Shown here: in pieces, positions 45,825 through 52,796 of the stretch
Layout of the letters: the number at the start of each line of letters is the position of its first letter
Numbering within the stretch: the stretch's first letter is position 1
Assembly (NCBI GenBank): GCA_963798435.1
Contig: CAWCTF010000005.1
Coordinates: forward strand, 186,001 to 250,000
Origin: JALHST01 sp963798435
GTDB taxonomy: Bacteria; Bacteroidota; Bacteroidia; Flavobacteriales; Flavobacteriaceae
Reading direction: 5' to 3'
DNA length: 64,000 bases
Program-made: the position numbers and the translations under genes
Notes under the pieces: model-generated
What the model saw: the letters and a program-made list of their open reading frames with translations, nothing else
Databases searched by the model: none
What the model was told of the DNA's origin: nothing

Positions 45825-47255
45825 ATGAGTCAAATAAGTTTAGAACAAGACGAAATCGAAGAAATCGCCGGGGGTGAATTTGAACGTACCCCTGTCCCTA
45901 AATCAAAATTAAGAGGCTGGACAAATTTTTTAGGGATGTATGCTGGGGAACATGCCGCAGGAACTGAATTTGTAATTGGCCCGTTATTCTTGACCGCCGG
46001 GGTAAGTGCCTTTGATCTGATCATTGGGTTGCTCTTGGGGAATTTCCTGGCAGTCCTTAGCTGGCGGTTCCTTACCGCGGAAATCGCCGTAAAATATCGC
46101 TTGACCCTTTATTATCAATTGGAAAAAATCTGTGGCAAAAAATTGGTTATCGGGTATAACCTGGCCAATGGTATCCTGTTTTGTTTTCTGGCTGGCGCCA
46201 TGATCACCGTCTCGGCGACCGCCGTAGGTATCCCTTTCGATATGGAAATGCCGAAACTTACCGATACGATGCCCAATGGCATCACCTGGATTGTCATTGT
46301 AATTGCCATCGGTGCAATGATATCGCTTATTGCAGCTAAGGGCTTTACCATGGTTTCAAAGGCCGCCAATTGGATGGCGCCTATCATCGTCCTGGCTTTC
46401 TTAGCCTGCGGAATTGTGGCGATCAACCAATTGGGCGTCAAAAATTTCACTGATTTTTGGAATATTTGGGGAGAAGGCTCCGAACCATTCCCAGGTCAGA
46501 TAAAGTATACATTTTGGCATGTGGTCATCTGGTCGTGGTTTGCCAATGCGGCGATGCATGTGGGCATGTCAGATCTTTCGGTTTTTCGATTTGCTAAAAA
46601 TGCCAATTCGGGTTGGACCACCGCTGCAGGGATGTACGTGGGCCATTATATGGCATGGATTGCTGCAGCACTCTTATATGCGGTGTATCTCAAATCTCCT
46701 GAAGCCCAGTTGATTTTGGCCAACGGGCAGGCCCCGACGGTGGCCCCCGGTCCTTTAGCCTATAATGCCCTCGGCGCTTTCGGAATCATCGCGGTCATTC
46801 TAGCGGGATGGACGACCGCCAATCCGACCATCTATAGGGCCGGACTCGCTTTTCAGGCCATCATGCCCAAAGTGTCTACATTTTGGGTGACGATTATTGC
46901 CGGTGCCATTGCCACCGTTGCCGGAATTTTTCCAGCATTTGCCATGAAATTACTTGATTTTGTTGCCCTATATGGGTTTATTTTAGCGCCTATTGGAGCC
47001 GTGATCGTTTTCGAACATTTCTTTTATAAGCAAGTGGGAATCGTTAAAAATTATGCAGATGTTGCGAATATAAAGTACAACAAGGCCGTGCTCTTTGCCT
47101 GGGCAATCAGTTTTGGGCTCTTTTATTCTATCTCCCTACAATTTAATGTGTTCCTATCGTTCGTTACGCTTCCGGCTTGGCTTTTATGTGGAATACTGTT
47201 TTTGTTTTTTAGTAGAAGGCTCCAAAAAAATGATAAACTGATACATAATCCTTGA
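45825..47255 (+). CDS. NCS1-like (purine/cytosine permease family) transporter in the rhamnose operon
   Basis: A 476 aa inner-membrane protein with about 12 hydrophobic segments, beginning with a cytoplasmic N-terminus and GWTNFLGMYAGEHAAGTEF. The helix organisation, with FWHVVIWSWFANAAMHVGMSDLS in the middle and ILAGWTTANPTIYRAGL later, resembles the nucleobase:cation symporter-1 family. Known NCS1 members carry nucleobases, hydantoins or vitamins, but the operon strongly suggests L-rhamnose (inference). No RhaT, SGLT or MFS gene is present in this operon. Last gene of the plus-strand set. Confidence 0.83.
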   Translation: MSQISLEQDEIEEIAGGEFERTPVPKSKLRGWTNFLGMYAGEHAAGTEFVIGPLFLTAGVSAFDLIIGLLLGNFLAVLSWRFLTAEIAVKYRLTLYYQLEKICGKKLVIGYNLANGILFCFLAGAMITVSATAVGIPFDMEMPKLTDTMPNGITWIVIVIAIGAMISLIAAKGFTMVSKAANWMAPIIVLAFLACGIVAINQLGVKNFTDFWNIWGEGSEPFPGQIKYTFWHVVIWSWFANAAMHVGMSDLSVFRFAKNANSGWTTAAGMYVGHYMAWIAAALLYAVYLKSPEAQLILANGQAPTVAPGPLAYNALGAFGIIAVILAGWTTANPTIYRAGLAFQAIMPKVSTFWVTIIAGAIATVAGIFPAFAMKLLDFVALYGFILAPIGAVIVFEHFFYKQVGIVKNYADVANIKYNKAVLFAWAISFGLFYSISLQFNVFLSFVTLPAWLLCGILFLFFSRRLQKNDKLIHNP

Positions 47256-47276
47256 AAAAATAGCATTTGCCAGTAC

Positions 47277-47600
47277 CTAAAATTCTGGACAATCAAGGGA
47301 ATACTTTTTTAGGAATTGATCGATGGCTACTACTCTGAGATCGAACCCTAGGCAATATTGGCAAAAGGAATGGGGAAGAGCATCGACCTGTAAGCTTTTT
47401 GTATAGGTACCATATCCTTTCAGGATTTTGATGGAGTCGTCCCCACCTGCATGCATTCTTGCAAGCGAACTATTGATAAAAGCGTAGGTGGTGTTTCAGG
47501 GCCCGCATACGATTAGACAGCTGCCGCTTCCCATAAGATCGGATTGGCCATTTTTGGATCTCCAAACAAGTAGGTAGCGGCAGAGGTCTGCGACAGTCCT
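47277..47600 (-). pseudogene. decayed 3' end of an alpha/beta-hydrolase esterase
   Basis: On the minus strand the region spells the end of a carbohydrate esterase-type alpha/beta-hydrolase in two frames. The first reads SAATYLFGDPKMANPILWE up to an in-frame TAA, then SYAGPETPPTLL. The next frame continues FINSSLARMHAGGDDSIKIL and VDALPHSFCQY to VVAIDQFLKKY with a stop at 47277-47279. The catalytic His region (LPHSF) is recognisable; the N-terminal part is missing. One stop plus one frame shift plus truncation indicates real decay. It lies 31 bp downstream of the intact carboxylesterase. Confidence 0.65.
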
Positions 47601-47631
47601 CACCCTCTATAGAATACAATTGTCGGCCATT

Positions 47632-49314
47632 TTAAGAGGGCAACGCTTTTCTTGCCTCCCTATCGGGGTCGTTTTTCATTTCGCAGGTATCACTAAGAAT
47701 CATGGTCTCTCCATTATTCGAAGTGTATTTGGGCCACTTTGGCAAGCCACCACCATTTGGATCACCCGTTTTCATAAATTGTATTAATGCTCCGGCCATT
47801 TTAGCCGATAAGTCCCTTGGTCTTTTTCCCCCTCCGGTATGTGTTAGCATCAAATCGGTATTATAAAGCCAAAAACAGATATCAAGACAATGGAACGAAC
47901 GCATCCGATTATCGAAAAGTGGCGGCTGCCATCCGAACCAAGTTACGAATACAGGTGCTTTTTGTTTTGATTTCGCGTCCGCCAAGTCAACGACACTTTG
48001 CCGATTGCTACTGACCAAAGACCATATTTCTACAGGTTTTTTGCCTGGAAACGCCTTTGTGTAGGCCTCGATTACATCTTCGGCCTTATCGCCGAATCCG
48101 GATCTAAATCCGGCGCGTTCCTTCACTTTTTCCACCACTTCATCAAGCGTTATATTCTCAAGGGACGAATCGGCCCAACTTGGGGATTGTTCATTAAAAG
48201 TCGAACATATCATCATAGGTATGTCGGCCGCAATCGGGGTGGGGTCGGGCCAGTAAGGGTGCTCTGGAAGTATGGCGCCATCCACAACAGGTCTAAAGCC
48301 TGCCCGCATTCCAGAGGAGGAAGCCTCTTTTGCAAATTTGGCCCTCGCACGATCGGAAATGGCATAATAGTCTTGCCAGGACATTTCCTGAAGTTTGTCT
48401 ATTTCAGAATCGGAAATCCCAGCTTCTTGCAGCAAATAGGCTCCCAGTTTTTCAGAATCTTCCTGGTCGCCCGCTTTGGTCGAAGCACCACTCAGCACCA
48501 CCGCTTTATGAAAAAGCCCTTTTGCAGCTGGCATCGCCGAAATCGTGCATACTTTCGCCCCACCCCCAGATTGTCCCATAATCGTTACGTTGGCAGGGTC
48601 ACCTCCGAAGTTGGAGATATTGTCCTGTACCCACTGTAACGCGGCTACAAGATCTAACATCCCCACATTGGCCGAAGAAGCATATTTTTCACCGCCCACT
48701 GCAGCAAGATTCGCATATCCCAGTGGCCCAAGGCGATGATTCACCGAGCAAAATACGACATCGCCCAGTCTGGCCAGGTTTTCACCATTATACCCATCGT
48801 GCTCAATGCCATTCCCATTAGTATAGCCTCCACCATGCATCCAAAAAAGGACAGGCCTTTTCTTGCCATCATTAATTGCCGGGGTGAAGACGTTTATCCT
48901 AAGACAGTCCTCACTGATCTTCCCATAGTTCCAGTGGTCCCTAAAGGCACCATATGGGTTGCCGTACCAACTCTCCATATATTGCGGGGCAGAATCTCCC
49001 CACCAAATTGCGGGATAGGTTTCTTTCCAAGGCTCGGGCTTTTTTGGCGGCATGAAACGATTGGCCCCGGCCGTATCCGCACCATATGGGATACCTAAAA
49101 AATAATTGATTCCACGCAAGACATAGCCTCTCACTTTGCCATATTGCGTTGCTACCACGGCAATATCGTCGCCTATAAACAACTGTTGCCCGTCATCTTC
49201 GGGCTGGGGACCTTTAGTTTCATTTTGTTTCGCAAAGCCTAAGGCAGGTACCAGGCCTACTCCAGCGGCCCCCGCACCTAACTTCATTAAAAAATTGCGT
49301 CGTTTTGTATTCAT
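47632..49314 (-). CDS. Tat-exported type-B carboxylesterase
   Basis: A 560 aa carboxylesterase with a twin-arginine leader (KRRNFLMKLGAGAAGVGLVP). Seen: RGINYFLGIPYG, EDCLRINVFTP, the oxyanion WMHGGGYTNG, Ser about 248 in IMGQSGGGAK, and the variable C-terminal region FWLYNTDLMLTHTGGG, where the usual catalytic His is not obvious in its standard context. Export in folded form suggests a periplasmic role. It has no partners on its strand except the esterase remnant downstream; 1.16 kb of gene-free sequence lies upstream. Together with the esterases at 18989 and 34773 it makes three exported esterases in the window. Confidence 0.88.
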   Translation of the reverse strand: MNTKRRNFLMKLGAGAAGVGLVPALGFAKQNETKGPQPEDDGQQLFIGDDIAVVATQYGKVRGYVLRGINYFLGIPYGADTAGANRFMPPKKPEPWKETYPAIWWGDSAPQYMESWYGNPYGAFRDHWNYGKISEDCLRINVFTPAINDGKKRPVLFWMHGGGYTNGNGIEHDGYNGENLARLGDVVFCSVNHRLGPLGYANLAAVGGEKYASSANVGMLDLVAALQWVQDNISNFGGDPANVTIMGQSGGGAKVCTISAMPAAKGLFHKAVVLSGASTKAGDQEDSEKLGAYLLQEAGISDSEIDKLQEMSWQDYYAISDRARAKFAKEASSSGMRAGFRPVVDGAILPEHPYWPDPTPIAADIPMMICSTFNEQSPSWADSSLENITLDEVVEKVKERAGFRSGFGDKAEDVIEAYTKAFPGKKPVEIWSLVSSNRQSVVDLADAKSKQKAPVFVTWFGWQPPLFDNRMRSFHCLDICFWLYNTDLMLTHTGGGKRPRDLSAKMAGALIQFMKTGDPNGGGLPKWPKYTSNNGETMILSDTCEMKNDPDREARKALPS

Positions 49315-50477
49315 ATCATTTTGATTTAAGGTTATTCAGTTCTTTGTTTTCAATCGATTTTAAGCCACCTATTTTGCGATGACCTCACGCCGCAATTGCT
49401 ATAAACCGCAGGTTTGTTGCTGCATGCGACTGGGATTGATCCTCATTTTTTAAAATTTAAGATCCCCTAGTCTCAAGTTCGGTCGTGATTTCAGTGCGTT
49501 CATGCCAATGTTGGATATCTTCTTACATTCAACCCCAATAATCTGGCCAGAGCATCTAAAAATATGCAGTAAAGAACCCCAAGAAGAGCTTCGCGTATCG
49601 TTTAGTGGGCATATCATCGCATTCAGTGGAAATCGTAAGATATTGACTTTTTGATAAGCTATTCTATGAAGATCGTACTTTTTTTCTACAAAATGTCTTT
49701 AAATCACACTTAATCGCAGATTGGAACTGCTTTCTATGATCTACTGCTGTTGTATGAAATGAATTTTAAGGTGACACCCTGTGAAAGCGTTCGATTTGGC
49801 GGCGAATTAAATGAGTATAATAGCGCCATTTGTGGATTACGACTGGTTATATCCCATAAAATAGGTACAAAAGCAATTGGTGATTTTTTAAAAAATGTAT
49901 AGGTTACCTATGCCTTTGGTTATTTTTAATTTGAAAAATCAATCGCCATCACAACCCGAAAAGTAGCAGCCAAAACCACTTCTAATCCCTGTTGAGTAAT
50001 TTTTTACGAACACAAAGAAAGCATACGATAATTCCTACATTCGCACCATATTTTCAATTATGTTAAAAATTATTCAATGAAATCTCATTTTTATTAATAT
50101 ATTTACAATGTTATTGCCCCTAAATTTTTCCAAACTTAGTACTGTTTTTTGTGCCTTGCTTTAATTGGCAATTCATTATGTGAATGTTTGGGACCTGTAT
50201 GGTCTCATTTTCACAAAAAAATACCCCCCCCTTGTGTTTTATTGGTATGTTCTGTTTTCAGACGCCGAGGTGGCTATCGCCAATCGCGCTTGAATAGGCA
50301 TTGATTGATAGTAAAACTTTGGCAGTAACGCCTAAGTTCGTGAGCCATTATTTTTCGGCACAAAGCCCTACGACCGATATTTTAAATCTGTCAAAATGAA
50401 TATGCCTTTAGTACGGAAATAATGACCCAAATACATTGCAAATTTGAGATAGTAGACCAGACCAATCGACCCACACT
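49315..50477. other. 1.16-kb region without an intact gene
   Basis: No gene-length frame. Fragments suggest decayed coding sequence: around 49508-49600 (plus) one frame reads FNPNNLARASKNMQ, a stop, then RTPRR, faintly like the second helix-turn-helix of an AraC protein; around 49770-49905 a 43-codon frame without stops ends VISHKIGTKAIGDFLKNV. A run of eight Cs is at 50224-50231. The last 130 bp should hold the subtilase promoter; no exact TAnnTTTG was found. Confidence 0.45.
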
Positions 50478-52796
50478 ATGAAAAAAAATTACCCCTTCGG
50501 ACTTGAGAATCCTATATCGCTTCCGAAAATAACCTTAGGACTTCGCCAAGCCATATCCCCTTATATTCAAGTATCCATAAATCCTTTTATCAGTTGCTTC
50601 CTCGTCATAGGCATGCTTTTTGGCACGGCTTTCATAGGCTATGGGCAAAAAAAAGGAAAAAATAAAGACGATGAAGGTCATAATGGCAATAAGAATGATG
50701 TAATCTTATTTACATGTATCAGGAAGCTTGACAATGGGATGTATGAAGCCTATTTTGGGTACACAAACCCTACCAACCAGACAATTACTGTCGACCAGAA
50801 GGATAGTTTTGTCTATCTAAAAGATGCGCTTGATACTGATGAAAGCGATGATGATGCAGAGGATATTCGCGAACCCAGGGAAAACCATCATCACGGCGTA
50901 GAAAAATTGCCGGGAATAAAATCCTTTAAACCAGGAACGGTCGCAAAAGCATTTTCGGTGGTATTCAATGGACGCGGACATGCCAAATGGACAGTGGTCT
51001 TCCCGGGTCAAAAACGAAATGAGCAATCCCATAAAACGAAAGTGTGGGCCACCTCCCGCTCTTCTGTATGCTCTAGTGATAACGTTATTTTCCCGGTTTT
51101 CGGTGGGGCCGGGAAGTCTTATACTTTGATAGGTGCCGAATTAACGGCTTTGGCCACCAACAATGCCGGGGAGCAGCCCTCTGGTTTCATTTATCAGATA
51201 AAAGAAGGGAAAGTACTTCTGGAAATCGTCCCAAAGGAAGGTCAAATGCAAAATGCCCTTGCCTTGCTTACCACAACAGGCGGATTTAATGTTCCTATGG
51301 CCGATTTTACCGTAGCACCAGCAGTTGTCATTGCTAAAAATTATGCGACGATTGACGTCTTCTTTCCGATCAATAGGTTGCTTGAATTAAACGATTACCC
51401 CACCACTTTCAATTTTATTCGACCGATGTACCTGCCCTTTCCAAAAGTAGGCATCGCCGAAACTCAAGGCGATGGGGCCATGTTAACGAATATCGCACGC
51501 GAGTCATTTGGCACACGGGACAGCGAAGGGAATTTTAAGCCATTAGATGGTACCGGGGTTTTAGCGGCCGTCATTTCTGACAGTTTTGATACCCAGCCCG
51601 CAAGTGCAGGGCAACCATCAAAGGCAACGGTTGATGCACAGCAAGGTGATTTGCCAGGTGCTGGCAATCCACAATATCCAACCCCCGTACAGGTACTTAA
51701 AGAATATCCGAATGGGGTGGGATCTGATGAAGGCCGGGCCATGCTACAGATTTTGCATGATGTTGCCCCGGGTGCCACCCTGGGTTTCCGTACAGGCGTT
51801 TTATCGCCAAGGGATCTTTCCCTTGGCATTGATAATCTGGCTGATGCGGGGTACTCTATTATCGTCGACGACATCACCTACCCCTTGGAACCCTTTTTCC
51901 AGGATGGGCAAATTGCCGAATCAATAAAACGTTTTACGGCCATTTCGGGGAATTTTTATTTTACCTCGGCAGGAAACTTTAAGAATATCGGCTATCAAAG
52001 TGTGTTCGTGAACTCCACCGCCGCCCCAGTGACCGATTTTCTCACAGGGGGAAGTCCGGCACGGGCCCATGTATTTGGAGCGAACCAGGATGTGAAGCAA
52101 AAAATACAAGTGGCTCCAGGAACGTATATGATCGTGTTGCAATGGAACGAAGACCTGGCCTCCCAGAATAATCAAGTGGGCGCCGCCACCGACCTGGATA
52201 TCTATCTGGTAGATGATGCTGGGAATCGCATTGTTGATACCAACCGGGTCAACCTATTCGGCGATTCAGTGGAGGCCATGTTGTTTGAAGCTAGTGCCAG
52301 TGCCCCCGCCAATATCATGATCGTGAGTGCCAATGGTCCTGCCCCGGCCAACTTGGCGTTTCGATATATCGTATTCCGTTCAGACGGACTCCAAATTATG
52401 GAATACAATTCAGGTGCGCCCACGGTCAGTGGCCATGCCATGACCGCCGAAGCAATTACGGTCGGTGCCGTAGATTATCGGGTAGCCCAAAACCCGTCAG
52501 CGGAAGCCTTTTCCTCCTACGCAGGTATCTTATCAAACAATCGTTTGCTGCAAGTAGATATTTCGGCCCCTGATGGAGGGAACACGAATGTAGGATCGAT
52601 TGGGCAGGATATAAGTGCGGATCCCCGATCTTTTACCCAACTTTTTTGGAACCTCAGCTGCCGCCCCCCATGCTGCCGGGGCCTTCGCACTCATGAAATC
52701 GGCCTTATCCTCTTGGTATCCAGATGGATTACCCACCGAAGTGCCCGTATCGACAAACTTGCAAGCCGATCAAGTTCTGCAATTATTCAAAAATAG
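50478..52796 (+). CDS. large exported subtilase-like protein, N-terminal part before a frameshift
   Basis: A signal-like hydrophobic segment (about residues 38-58: FISCFLVIGMLFGTAFIGYG) follows a long N-terminus, then a beta-rich domain (about 74-204) and, from about residue 350, an S8/S53-like peptidase domain. Catalytic Asp is in AVISDSFD; where most subtilases have His-Gly-Thr this one has DEGRAM, so Glu replaces His; HDVAPGA follows. The frame runs off after DISADP: four Cs at 52623-52626 where three would keep the frame (DPDLLPNFFGTSAAAP). The residues after that point to 52796 are out of frame. Joined gene 50478-55620, about 1713 aa. Confidence 0.85.
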   Translation: MKKNYPFGLENPISLPKITLGLRQAISPYIQVSINPFISCFLVIGMLFGTAFIGYGQKKGKNKDDEGHNGNKNDVILFTCIRKLDNGMYEAYFGYTNPTNQTITVDQKDSFVYLKDALDTDESDDDAEDIREPRENHHHGVEKLPGIKSFKPGTVAKAFSVVFNGRGHAKWTVVFPGQKRNEQSHKTKVWATSRSSVCSSDNVIFPVFGGAGKSYTLIGAELTALATNNAGEQPSGFIYQIKEGKVLLEIVPKEGQMQNALALLTTTGGFNVPMADFTVAPAVVIAKNYATIDVFFPINRLLELNDYPTTFNFIRPMYLPFPKVGIAETQGDGAMLTNIARESFGTRDSEGNFKPLDGTGVLAAVISDSFDTQPASAGQPSKATVDAQQGDLPGAGNPQYPTPVQVLKEYPNGVGSDEGRAMLQILHDVAPGATLGFRTGVLSPRDLSLGIDNLADAGYSIIVDDITYPLEPFFQDGQIAESIKRFTAISGNFYFTSAGNFKNIGYQSVFVNSTAAPVTDFLTGGSPARAHVFGANQDVKQKIQVAPGTYMIVLQWNEDLASQNNQVGAATDLDIYLVDDAGNRIVDTNRVNLFGDSVEAMLFEASASAPANIMIVSANGPAPANLAFRYIVFRSDGLQIMEYNSGAPTVSGHAMTAEAITVGAVDYRVAQNPSAEAFSSYAGILSNNRLLQVDISAPDGGNTNVGSIGQDISADPRSFTQLFWNLSCRPPCCRGLRTHEIGLILLVSRWITHRSARIDKLASRSSSAIIQK

